Shown piece by piece: positions 16,458-24,445 of a stretch of DNA of 64,000 nucleotides (position 1 is the first letter of the stretch; the number at the start of each line of letters is the position of its first letter). Position numbers and translations under genes: made by a program. Source of the DNA: Candidatus Puniceispirillum marinum IMCC1322. Its GTDB lineage: Bacteria > Pseudomonadota > Alphaproteobacteria > Puniceispirillales > Puniceispirillaceae. The DNA is taken from assembly GCF_000024465.1 (NCBI RefSeq), contig NC_014010.1, positions 248,001 to 312,000 of the forward strand. Reading direction: 5' to 3'. The notes under the pieces are model-generated. The model did no database searches. It had not been told where the DNA came from and saw only the letters and a program-made list of their open reading frames with translations.

Positions 16458-17956
16458 TGCTGGTTCTGTTTTTACCTGTATTTCTGTTTTTCCTGATGAT
16501 CGGCTTGCCGGTATTTTTTGCTTTGCTTGTTGCCCCTGGTTTATTGCTGTGGCTCAACGGGCAGGAACGCGACATCGCGCTACTATATCGAAATGTTTAT
16601 AATGGTATGGACTCGTTTCCATTGATGGCATTACCTTTCTTCATGCTTGCCGGTGAATTGATGAATCGGGGGGGTATAACAATCCGGCTGGTTGAATTCT
16701 CGCAAGCCTTGATGGGGCATTTGCGTGGTGGTTTGGCGCATGTAAATATTCTGTCATCAATGCTGTTTGCCGGTTTATCGGGATCGGCAGTGGCCGACAC
16801 ATCAGCGCTGGGGTCCACCTTGATCCCTGCGATGGAGAAGAATGGCTATTCGCGTAAATTCGCGGCGGCTATTACGGCGGCAAGTTCGGTTATTGGTCCG
16901 ATCATTCCCCCATCAGGCATTATGATTATTTATGCCTATGTGATGGGTGAGTCTGTGGCGGCCTTGTTTCTAGCAGGCATTGTTCCGGGTGTTCTTGTGG
17001 GGGCTGGCCTGATGATGATGGTACGGGTGCTTGCCGATAAATATGATTTGCCCAAGGCCGAGCGCATTGTCAAAAAAGACATCACAATCAGGCCAGTTGA
17101 ATATTGGATTTCACTGGTGCTTTTGCGGATTAATGTTGCGGGGTTTCTGGTCGCCGTCTATGCGGGCGTAAAGGCGCTATTAGCGACGATCACCGATATA
17201 GATATTTCGGTTGATGGCTGGACATTGTTTTTTGTATTTTTACCTGTTGCGCATCTGATCCTGCTAAATATAAGGCGACGTGTGACGCAGGAATTCAGGT
17301 TTGTATGCAAACGAGCCGTAGCACCTTTGCAAACACCGATTATCATACTTGGCGGTATCATGATCGGGGTATTTACCCCTACTGAGGCATCGTCAATTGC
17401 CGTTGCATACGCGTTATTGATTTCATTTTTTGTATTGCGGACAATGAAACTTGGCGATCTACCCTCTATTTTCATGAAGGCAGCCGTGTCATCGGCAACA
17501 GTGTTGCTGCTGGTGGGGGCGGCCGTAGCTTTCAAGACGGTTGTAAGTCTTAGCCATGCCCCTGAACAACTGGCAGCTTTTGTTATTACCCTGAGTGAAA
17601 ATCCTCTTGTTTTATTGTTTCTTATCAATATTTTGTTATTCGTTGTTGGCATGTTTCTTGATGCAGGGCCCGCGATCATTATTTTAGGCCCTATTCTGGC
17701 ACCTGTTTTTATCGACCTTGGTGTGCATCCAGTGCATTTTGCCATTATCATGTCAGTAAATTTAACAGTTGGTCTGGCGACGCCACCCATGGGGCTTGTT
17801 TTATTTGTTGCATCTTCAGTTTCTGGCGAGCGGGTTGAAACCATCTCGCGCGCCATTCTGCCATTCCTCGCGGTGGAAATAGTGGTCATTTTCATGATTA
17901 CTTATTTTCCGGCATTGTCCATGACGATACCGCGGCTTGCCGGATTCATTAAGTGA
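16457..17956 (+). CDS. TRAP transporter large permease (DctM family) with extra central segment
   Basis: 499 aa, clearly longer than the usual 425-440 aa. Family features include LPFFMLAGELMNRGGIT, SGSAVADTSALGSTLIPAM, ASSVIGPIIPPSGIMIIYAY and the C-terminal GLATPPMGLVLFVAS. Between DKYDLPKAERIVKKD (near 195-208) and the next conserved helix PIIILGGIMIGVFTPTEAS there are about 70 additional residues (about 208-280) with two hydrophobic stretches, hinting at two extra transmembrane helices. It is translated from an ATG that overlaps the DctQ stop. Confidence 0.88.
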   Translation: MLVLFLPVFLFFLMIGLPVFFALLVAPGLLLWLNGQERDIALLYRNVYNGMDSFPLMALPFFMLAGELMNRGGITIRLVEFSQALMGHLRGGLAHVNILSSMLFAGLSGSAVADTSALGSTLIPAMEKNGYSRKFAAAITAASSVIGPIIPPSGIMIIYAYVMGESVAALFLAGIVPGVLVGAGLMMMVRVLADKYDLPKAERIVKKDITIRPVEYWISLVLLRINVAGFLVAVYAGVKALLATITDIDISVDGWTLFFVFLPVAHLILLNIRRRVTQEFRFVCKRAVAPLQTPIIILGGIMIGVFTPTEASSIAVAYALLISFFVLRTMKLGDLPSIFMKAAVSSATVLLLVGAAVAFKTVVSLSHAPEQLAAFVITLSENPLVLLFLINILLFVVGMFLDAGPAIIILGPILAPVFIDLGVHPVHFAIIMSVNLTVGLATPPMGLVLFVASSVSGERVETISRAILPFLAVEIVVIFMITYFPALSMTIPRLAGFIK

Positions 17957-17992
17957 GGGATATAGTTCATCAAAGCAATAATGGAGGAAAAG

Positions 17993-19051
17993 ATGAAAAG
18001 ACTAGTAATGCGTTCTCTGATGGCGGTGGCGTTGCTTGCAGCACCAACAATGTCAGCGTTTGCAGCGGATTACACAATCCGTGCAACGGCTAACTCGAAT
18101 GAAAATGATGAAGATTATGATGGTCTTGTCGTATTCAAAAATTATGTTGAATCAGCATCCAATGGCAAAATCGCCGTTGAACTGTTTATTGGTACCCAGC
18201 TTTGTTCAAAGGGTGCAGAATGTTTGCAGGGTGTAGCCGATGGTTCAATTGACGTTTATATCTCTACATCAGGCGGTGCCGCAGGCATCTTCCCATATGT
18301 TCAGGTTCTTGACCTGCCATATCTGATGTCAGATGACCGCATTGCAGAGCATGTTTTGTCTGGTGATTTCACACGTGAAGTCAGAGACATGGCACTGGCC
18401 AGCTCAGATAATAAGGTACGTCTGATGACAATTGGTAACACTGGTGGCTGGCGTAACTTTGCCAATACCAAGCGTCGTGTTCAAAGCCCTAGCGACATGA
18501 ATGGCCTGAAGATCCGTACTGTTGTTGCTGATTTGCCACAGGAACTGGTTAGGGCTCTTGGAGCATCACCAACACCTATTCCATGGCCGGAGCTGTTTAC
18601 AAGCTTCCAGACAGGCGTTGTTGAAGGTTCCAAGAACGGTATTACCGATATCATGGGCATGAAGTTCCCTGATGCCGGTCTGAAGTATGTAACTCTTGAC
18701 GGTCACGCCTATATGGGTGCTTTGTGGTGGATGTCTAATGACAAGTTCATGGCCATGCCTGAAGACATGCGTGCGGTTATTGTTGACGGTTTTGCCCAGC
18801 TTCAGCAGGCGACCTTTGCCTCACCAAAGCGCAAGTCAATTCAGGCTTATGCTGACTTTGTAGCTGGTGGTGGTGATCTTTATGTGCCAACACCTGCCGA
18901 AAAGGCTTCGTTCAAGACAGCGGCATCTCCAGTTTATGACTGGTTCAAGTCGAATGTTGACGGTGGCGAAGCTGTATTTAATGCTCTGACCAAAGCGGTT
19001 GCTGCTGCCGAGGCTGACATTAATGCAGGTCGTGCTAGAGACCTTAACTAA
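17993..19051 (+). CDS. TRAP transporter substrate-binding protein (DctP family)
   Basis: 352 aa periplasmic receptor. The ATG at 17993 is preferred over 17981 because GGAGG lies 5 bases before it and it yields a clean signal peptide (KRLVMRSLMAVALLAAP, cleaved after AFA). The mature part has IGTQLCSKGAECLQGVADG, DLPYLMSD, and LKIRTV, which carries the family arginine that contacts substrate carboxylate or sulfonate. PWPELFTSFQTGVVEG is also diagnostic. The gene is followed by a strong terminator, so the operon ends here. Confidence 0.9.
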   Translation: MKRLVMRSLMAVALLAAPTMSAFAADYTIRATANSNENDEDYDGLVVFKNYVESASNGKIAVELFIGTQLCSKGAECLQGVADGSIDVYISTSGGAAGIFPYVQVLDLPYLMSDDRIAEHVLSGDFTREVRDMALASSDNKVRLMTIGNTGGWRNFANTKRRVQSPSDMNGLKIRTVVADLPQELVRALGASPTPIPWPELFTSFQTGVVEGSKNGITDIMGMKFPDAGLKYVTLDGHAYMGALWWMSNDKFMAMPEDMRAVIVDGFAQLQQATFASPKRKSIQAYADFVAGGGDLYVPTPAEKASFKTAASPVYDWFKSNVDGGEAVFNALTKAVAAAEADINAGRARDLN

Positions 19052-19055
19052 AAAC

Positions 19056-19088
19056 AAAGGGCTACCTTGTTCTGAGGTAGCCCTTTTT
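19056..19088 (+). terminator. Rho-independent terminator after the TRAP operon
   Basis: An 11-bp stem (AAAGGGCTACC at 19056-19066 with GGTAGCCCTTT at 19076-19086), a 9-base loop and a T-run lie 4 bases after the dctP stop. The A-run on the left also makes it usable in the opposite direction for the convergent Sel1 gene. Confidence 0.9.
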
Positions 19089-19110
19089 GAAACCTAGCCT
19101 TGCAGATTAT

Positions 19111-19590
19111 TTATCTGAAGGGGAATAGCCAAACACGATAATCATCGATAAGCACATGCGCTTTTTCAATTTGTTCGACAGTCATTTTTTTAACAACTTC
19201 CTCCTGCGATATTGCCGCATCGGGATCGCCGCCGATCGCCGAAAGCACATACCACAGATAAGCACGGGTAAGGTCAGGGGCAGGCATGCCGCGGCCAACT
19301 TCATAATACCAGCCAATACCCGATTGAGCGCCAGGATGTCCTTTCATCGACGCGCGCAAATACCAGTCAAAAGCGCGGATATCATCCTGCTCGACACCCA
19401 ACCCCATCGCATACATAACGCCAATCAATTCTTCGGCATCGGCATTGCCAGACCGCGCCGCAGGCCACAGCGCTTCACGTGCCTCGACAAATCTTCCTTC
19501 TTCCATAAGGTCGCGTGCTGCTTCGATTTCAGCATGGGCAAAGACCGGCAGGAGAACTCCAACGATCATAAACATCAGAAAGCGACGCAT
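19111..19590 (-). CDS. Secreted Sel1-repeat protein
   Basis: 159 aa. The signal peptide MRRFLMFMIVGVLLPVFAHA is followed by Sel1/TPR-like helical repeats: ARDLMEEGRFVEAREALWPA, NADAEELIGVMYAMGLGVEQ and HPGAQSGIGWYYEVGRGM. Sel1 repeats mediate protein-protein contacts in the periplasm. The start at 19590 is chosen for the signal peptide; the longer frame upstream runs antisense through the peroxidase gene. The 5' end appears to overlap that of the divergent peroxidase gene. Function unknown. Confidence 0.75.
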   Translation of the reverse strand: MRRFLMFMIVGVLLPVFAHAEIEAARDLMEEGRFVEAREALWPAARSGNADAEELIGVMYAMGLGVEQDDIRAFDWYLRASMKGHPGAQSGIGWYYEVGRGMPAPDLTRAYLWYVLSAIGGDPDAAISQEEVVKKMTVEQIEKAHVLIDDYRVWLFPFR

Positions 19591-20922
19591 TTTAAGTCCT
19601 TTGTTTTTACACTTATTGCCAGCATGGTTTTTGGGCATGCAACATTTGCCGAAACTACTGATTTGCCGCGACCACTTGTTGATGCCGATTTTCATAATAT
19701 TGATGCCATGCAAGCCAGTCTTGGTCAAAAGCTTTTCTATGATAAAATTCTGTCTGGAAACCAGAATATTTCCTGCGGTACGTGTCATCATCATCGCTTT
19801 GGTGGCTCGGATGGTTTGTCTTTGGGTATTGGTGAAGGGGGTGTTGGTGTAGGGCCGACACGATTGCCGGGGTTTGGCGACAACCGCATCAAAAAGCGGG
19901 TGCCTCGCAATGCTTCGGCCTTATGGAATATTGGGGCTAAAGAAGTCAGAGTTCTGTTTCAGGATGGCCGACTTTCAGTGTCTGATGATTATGAGAACGG
20001 GTTTAATTCACCAGCCGAAGAATGGTTACCAAACGGGCTAGATACCATTCTGGCAGCACAGGCCATTCTGCCTATGACAGCGCAATTTGAAATGGCAGGC
20101 AACCCAAAGGAAAATGAGGTTGCTGGCGCGGCCCATGACCGGATTGACGCTGTGTGGCCAATCATCGCCAAGCGGGTGCGTATTATCCCTGAATATGGGC
20201 AGCTATTTGTTGACGCGTTTGACGATGTTGAAACGGCTGATCAAGTTGATATTACGCATATTGCCAAAGCATTAGGTGCGTTTATCGGACAGGAATGGCG
20301 GTCGCATGACAGCCCGTTTGATGCTTTTATATCAGGGGATAAAACCGCATTGAACGCATCACAAAAGCGTGGTTTGGACCTGTTTTATGGCAAAGCTAAT
20401 TGTGCCAGTTGTCATTCAGGCTCGCTTCTGAGTGATCACAAATTTTATGCTCTGGCCTTGCCACCATTTGGCCCAGGACGAACACGGCGATTTGATCCCT
20501 ATGTTCGTGATGTTGGCCGCATGGGCGAAAGCGATGATCTAGCAGATGCCTACAGATTCAAAACCCCACAATTGCGTAATGTCGCTTTGACGGGTCCCTA
20601 TGGGCATAATGGTGCCTATGCGTCATTGGAAAATATGGTGCGGCATCACCTAAACCCCTTGCAGATGCTAGATGAGTGGCAACCGGAAATGGCGCAATTG
20701 CCAACAGCTGAATGGCTACAGGCGATTGATTTTGTTGTGATGAGTGATAAGCGTGAAATGGCAAGGCAGCGCAGCCATCTCGATATCACGCCCATTGACC
20801 TAAATGACCGTGAGATTGATGATTTGGTGGCGTTTCTGCATAGCTTGACCGGTGCCACAGCATTGCGTTTGCCGCTTGGGGTTCCCGATACGGTGCCAAG
20901 CGGATTGCCAGTTGATAAATAA
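19534..20922 (+). CDS. Di-haem cytochrome c peroxidase / MauG-like protein
   Basis: A 462 aa form from the ATG at 19534. Two c-type haem sites are present, CGTCHH (C81, C84, H85) and CASCHS (C290, C293, H294), with GPYGHNGAYASLENMV near the C-terminus as in bacterial di-haem peroxidases and MauG. Translation from 19534 gives a long basic n-region, then the hydrophobic SFVFTLIASMVFGHATFA before AETTD. The later ATG at 19624 would leave too short a signal peptide, so the gene probably starts inside the divergent Sel1 gene. It acts in the periplasm, either removing peroxide or oxidising a protein partner. Confidence 0.8.
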   Translation: MGKDRQENSNDHKHQKATHFKSFVFTLIASMVFGHATFAETTDLPRPLVDADFHNIDAMQASLGQKLFYDKILSGNQNISCGTCHHHRFGGSDGLSLGIGEGGVGVGPTRLPGFGDNRIKKRVPRNASALWNIGAKEVRVLFQDGRLSVSDDYENGFNSPAEEWLPNGLDTILAAQAILPMTAQFEMAGNPKENEVAGAAHDRIDAVWPIIAKRVRIIPEYGQLFVDAFDDVETADQVDITHIAKALGAFIGQEWRSHDSPFDAFISGDKTALNASQKRGLDLFYGKANCASCHSGSLLSDHKFYALALPPFGPGRTRRFDPYVRDVGRMGESDDLADAYRFKTPQLRNVALTGPYGHNGAYASLENMVRHHLNPLQMLDEWQPEMAQLPTAEWLQAIDFVVMSDKREMARQRSHLDITPIDLNDREIDDLVAFLHSLTGATALRLPLGVPDTVPSGLPVDK

Positions 20923-20936
20923 TCTGTCGGTTAGAG

Positions 20937-22094
20937 CTAAATACCTTTTACTAGGCGCTGGTTAAGCGTGCTGAGCATAGTGTCACATTGTGCCAGCTGT
21001 TCAGCGCTCACAAATTCGTCTGGCTTATGCCCTTGATCCATCGAACCTGGCCCACAAATGACACTTGGAATGCCAATATCGCGAGTAAATAAGCCACCTT
21101 CGGTACCAAATGCCACCTTTATTGTGGTGTTATGACCTGTCAGAGCTTTCATGAAGCTCACAATCTCGGCATCCTTTGGCGTGTTAAGCCCCGGATATGT
21201 ATTGGTTATGGTAAATTGAATATTAGCTTCAGGAGCTGTTTTTTTGGCGATCTCGATGATCGGCGCAATACGTTCTTTCAACTTGTCCAATAGTGCCATC
21301 GGATCATCTTCAGCCAAATTACGAATTTCAAAATCTATAAAGGCGGCATTGGGAACAATATTGAGCTGGATGCCGCCTTCGATCCGTCCAACATGCATGG
21401 TGGTGTAAGGCACGTTATAATCATCATCTTTATGGCCAGCGCGTGCCAGTTCATCCTGCATATGGCGAATTTGGCCAGCCAGATCACAAGCAAGATGCAA
21501 CGCATTCATTGCCATAGGTGCCAGCGCCGAATGCCCCTCGCGCCCCTGGCAGTTTGCCCGGATTGCAGTTTTTCCCTTATGTCCTGTAGCCAACCCCATT
21601 TCAGTTGGTTCACCGACGATGCAAAAGGCAGGCTTATGCGGTGATTTGCCTAACATGTCGATCAGCGAACGCACACCAATGCAGCCAATTTCCTCGTCAT
21701 AAGACAAAGCCAAATGCAATGGATTATTCAGATTCAGGCGGGTGGCGTTAATAAAGCTGGCAATGGCTGCGGCGACAAAGCCTTTCATGTCGGCAGTACC
21801 ACGCCCGTAATATTTACCGTCCTCATATGTGCATGAAAACGCAGGTTTTGTCCAGTTCTGACCATCGATAGGCACAACATCAGTATGCCCCGAAAGCATC
21901 ACACCGCCATCGATATCAGGGCCCGTTACGGCATATAAATTGGCCTTTTTCCCACTTTTATCTGGGATAATAACAGGATCAACGCCGTATTTTGCAAGTT
22001 TGTCGGCTACATAGTCAATCAGCATCCGGTTTGGGTCACGGCTGACCGAGGCAAACCCAACAAGGTCATTCAGAATATCGACTGTTTGATTCAT
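20937..22094 (-). CDS. M20 amidohydrolase, acetylornithine deacetylase (ArgE)-like
   Basis: 385 aa zinc peptidase/deacylase. Metal-binding blocks are intact: SGHTDVVP, GRGTADMKG, SYDEEIGCIG (catalytic Glu pair), VGEPTEMG and GPGSMDQGHKPDEF. It resembles ArgE, but as the last gene of a catabolic operon it probably hydrolyses an N-acyl or amide intermediate rather than acetylornithine. It lies 15 bases downstream of the DUF1028 gene and ends convergently with the peroxidase gene. Confidence 0.85.
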   Translation of the reverse strand: MNQTVDILNDLVGFASVSRDPNRMLIDYVADKLAKYGVDPVIIPDKSGKKANLYAVTGPDIDGGVMLSGHTDVVPIDGQNWTKPAFSCTYEDGKYYGRGTADMKGFVAAAIASFINATRLNLNNPLHLALSYDEEIGCIGVRSLIDMLGKSPHKPAFCIVGEPTEMGLATGHKGKTAIRANCQGREGHSALAPMAMNALHLACDLAGQIRHMQDELARAGHKDDDYNVPYTTMHVGRIEGGIQLNIVPNAAFIDFEIRNLAEDDPMALLDKLKERIAPIIEIAKKTAPEANIQFTITNTYPGLNTPKDAEIVSFMKALTGHNTTIKVAFGTEGGLFTRDIGIPSVICGPGSMDQGHKPDEFVSAEQLAQCDTMLSTLNQRLVKGI

Positions 22095-22109
22095 CGTTTA
22101 GCGTTCCTG

Positions 22110-22787
22110 CTACTCATCCCCGGCGACACCGTAACTTGGGGCGGCGGCAGGATCAATCGCCCGCATAAGATAAGGCTGCATTTGCGGCTCATAGGCGTCC
22201 CAGAGCGCGCGCAAAACAACAACCGGACAAGTATCACTCCAGTCAACGCGAAGATCGACAAGCGGCCAAGCGTGTGCATGTGCGACGATCAAAGCTGCCG
22301 AATGTGTGGGGCCTTCTTCGCCGCCCGCATCAATACCAGCCTGAAGCGCTGTAACCAGACGATCCGCCAGATGCAAAGCCTGATGGGCTTCAAACGAGGC
22401 CACCATTACAGCGGGCACAGCCTCATTGGACAATAAATTTCCCGCGCCAATACAATCAACCCCGCTAGCTACAGCATTGGTGCCAAGAATATTTTTCCCC
22501 GTAAAGCTGCTGGTCATGCCGTTAAGATCGATAGCGGCGATTTGTCGATAATCAGCGTGTGGACGATCCTGCATGACCGTGGCGATTGCATCTTTAGCGT
22601 TTTTTCCAGCTTGCATCAGATCAAGCACAGCCGGACCAAGTGACGGATCAGTTATATTCTGGGTGGTGACTGCACCAGCGCCAGCCCGCGCATGTGGACA
22701 CCGGCTACCTACGGCAATGCTGGATGTGGTGATGGCTACGCCAGTCATGCCTGTATTTGCACATCGCCCAACAACTGAAAACGTCAT
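22110..22787 (-). CDS. DUF1028 protein (Ntn-hydrolase-like)
   Basis: 225 aa, full length for DUF1028. Typical features are TFSVVGRCANTGMTGVAITTSS at the N-terminus, SRCPHARAGAGAVTTQN, the DYRQIAAIDLNG block and EAHQALHLADRLVTAL. The family has an Ntn-hydrolase-like fold, has no settled reaction and is often found in amino-acid or N-heterocycle catabolic operons. Its ATG overlaps the Rieske gene's stop by one base (TAATG), so they are translated together. Confidence 0.85.
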   Translation of the reverse strand: MTFSVVGRCANTGMTGVAITTSSIAVGSRCPHARAGAGAVTTQNITDPSLGPAVLDLMQAGKNAKDAIATVMQDRPHADYRQIAAIDLNGMTSSFTGKNILGTNAVASGVDCIGAGNLLSNEAVPAVMVASFEAHQALHLADRLVTALQAGIDAGGEEGPTHSAALIVAHAHAWPLVDLRVDWSDTCPVVVLRALWDAYEPQMQPYLMRAIDPAAAPSYGVAGDE

Positions 22788-23923
22788 TATTCATCTCCTT
22801 TACAAAGTCGCCGTGCCAGATATTGCGCAAATTCATGGTTTTCGCGTTCAAGCCAGCTAAGAGGGCCTGATGTTGATAAAGGCGCCTGCGCCCCCTTGAA
22901 AATATTTTCGACAACAAACCGATCCTCTTCTTGAACATCATCAAGGAATGCGCGTGTTTTGGCAATGTAATCATCAACATTTTTCTGCGCGGCAAGTACT
23001 TCGGGGGCGATGGCCGCGCCATACAGAATTTTGACCTGATCAACGCCTAGCGGTTGCAATGATAAATACCAAAGATGATCAGGTGCCAGCACATACATAT
23101 GCGTTGGAAACACCGTTGGCATGATTGATGTGTTGCGTGCTGTTCCGGTCAGGGTTTTATTGTCAGGGTGAGCCGATCCAACAGGGGCATTGCTTGATTT
23201 GGTAAAGGTTTGATAGGTAAAATGGTCAAAGCTACCGCGATCATCAAAACACGTATCCATCAGGCCAAAATATGCCCCTACGGTATTTTTATGTGCTACG
23301 GGCAAGTGATAGCCTTCCATAAAATTTTCGGTCAGATGTTTCCAATTTGTTTGCCAGACATTGTGCTGACGAAAAATCGTGACATATTTGTCCATCTGAT
23401 AGGGGGCCACAAGTGGATCAAGATCAGCCAGTAGATTGCTAATAGGCACCGCGTCTTTGTTCATGCTGACATATATCCAACCATGAAATATCTCGCAGCG
23501 TATTTCGGGAAGGTGCATATGCCGGCGATCAAAACACGAGGAACGATCCATATATGCTGCGGCAACCAGTCTGCCATCAATGTCATATGTCCAGGCATGA
23601 TAAGGACAGGTGAATTTTTTGGTATGTCCCGACCCATCTGCCAGCCGCATCATACGGTGCAAACAGACATTGGCGCGGGCATGAATGTTATTATCTGTCC
23701 CTCTTACCAAAAGAAGTGGCTGGTCACCCAGATCAAATGTCAGATAGTCGCCAACATTCGGAATTTCGTCGTTGCGGCCAGCACAAATCCAGTCATGGCC
23801 AAAGATATGTTCTAACTCATGATGGAGAATGTCAGCTGATATATAAACATCTCTAGGCAATGCCTTTGCTTCGGAAAGGGGCTTTTGCGCGAGGGTCTTT
23901 AGACTATCCAAGATTTTGTCCAT
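22787..23923 (-). CDS. Rieske non-haem iron oxygenase, alpha subunit
   Basis: 378 aa. The Rieske 2Fe-2S site is C87-L-H89 with C106-PY-H109. The mononuclear iron site is in NWKHLTENFMEGYHLPVAH, with H206 and H211 as ligands. The bridging acidic residue before the first His is Glu (E203) rather than the Asp of classical ring-hydroxylating dioxygenases, as in CntA-like N-demethylating oxygenases. It may hydroxylate or N-demethylate the pathway substrate. No reductase gene is nearby. It lies between RidA and DUF1028 in a five-gene operon. Confidence 0.85.
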   Translation of the reverse strand: MDKILDSLKTLAQKPLSEAKALPRDVYISADILHHELEHIFGHDWICAGRNDEIPNVGDYLTFDLGDQPLLLVRGTDNNIHARANVCLHRMMRLADGSGHTKKFTCPYHAWTYDIDGRLVAAAYMDRSSCFDRRHMHLPEIRCEIFHGWIYVSMNKDAVPISNLLADLDPLVAPYQMDKYVTIFRQHNVWQTNWKHLTENFMEGYHLPVAHKNTVGAYFGLMDTCFDDRGSFDHFTYQTFTKSSNAPVGSAHPDNKTLTGTARNTSIMPTVFPTHMYVLAPDHLWYLSLQPLGVDQVKILYGAAIAPEVLAAQKNVDDYIAKTRAFLDDVQEEDRFVVENIFKGAQAPLSTSGPLSWLERENHEFAQYLARRLCKGDE

Positions 23924-23991
23924 AATTCACCCCATGATTAATTAAGGTGGGATTACAATGTCATCTTACACACTAAAATTCAGTCTATCTA

Positions 23992-24408
23992 TCAGTCAGG
24001 GATTACTGCCGTGACTTCAATTTCTACAACCCATTCAGGCCGTGCTAATGCTGGCACAACTATACCAGTGGAGCAGGGATATACACCCTTTAGCCATTTC
24101 CCCATTTCCTGATATACAGCTTCCCGATAGCGAATATCAGTCAGATATACGACTATGCGGCACACATGATCCATGCAGCTACCAGCCTCATCAAGCAATA
24201 AGGCTATATTTTGCATCGTTTTTTCGGTTTGTTGGGCAGCATCACCGATATGTAGCGTTTCACGGCTATCCAGATCCTGTGATACCTGCCCCCGCAGAAA
24301 AACCATCGTACCGCGCGCAACTACACCTTGCGACAGATCATTATCTAGCTTCTGTTCAGGATAGGTATCCTTGGTATTAAACGGTCTGATTCTTTTATGT
24401 GTTGTCAT
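23992..24408 (-). CDS. RidA-family enamine/imine deaminase
   Basis: 138 aa, the standard size for the YjgF/YER057c/UK114 family. It shows VARGTMVFLRGQVSQDLDSR near residue 30 and RIVVYLTDIRYREAVYQEMG. The substrate-binding Arg is probably in PALARPEWVVEIE near the C-terminus. RidA proteins hydrolyse reactive 2-aminoacrylate-like enamines; some family members in degradative operons deaminate ring-cleavage products. It lies 37 bases after the HpaB-like gene. Confidence 0.85.
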   Translation of the reverse strand: MTTHKRIRPFNTKDTYPEQKLDNDLSQGVVARGTMVFLRGQVSQDLDSRETLHIGDAAQQTEKTMQNIALLLDEAGSCMDHVCRIVVYLTDIRYREAVYQEMGKWLKGVYPCSTGIVVPALARPEWVVEIEVTAVIPD

Positions 24409-24445
24409 TCAATAATGTCCTGATCGTTGTAAGTAACCTAAATTG

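Noticed and set aside
17158-17895. A 245-codon open frame on the minus strand.
   Set aside because: It lies wholly antisense to the DctM gene, has no family features, and its composition follows the complementary codons of a membrane protein.
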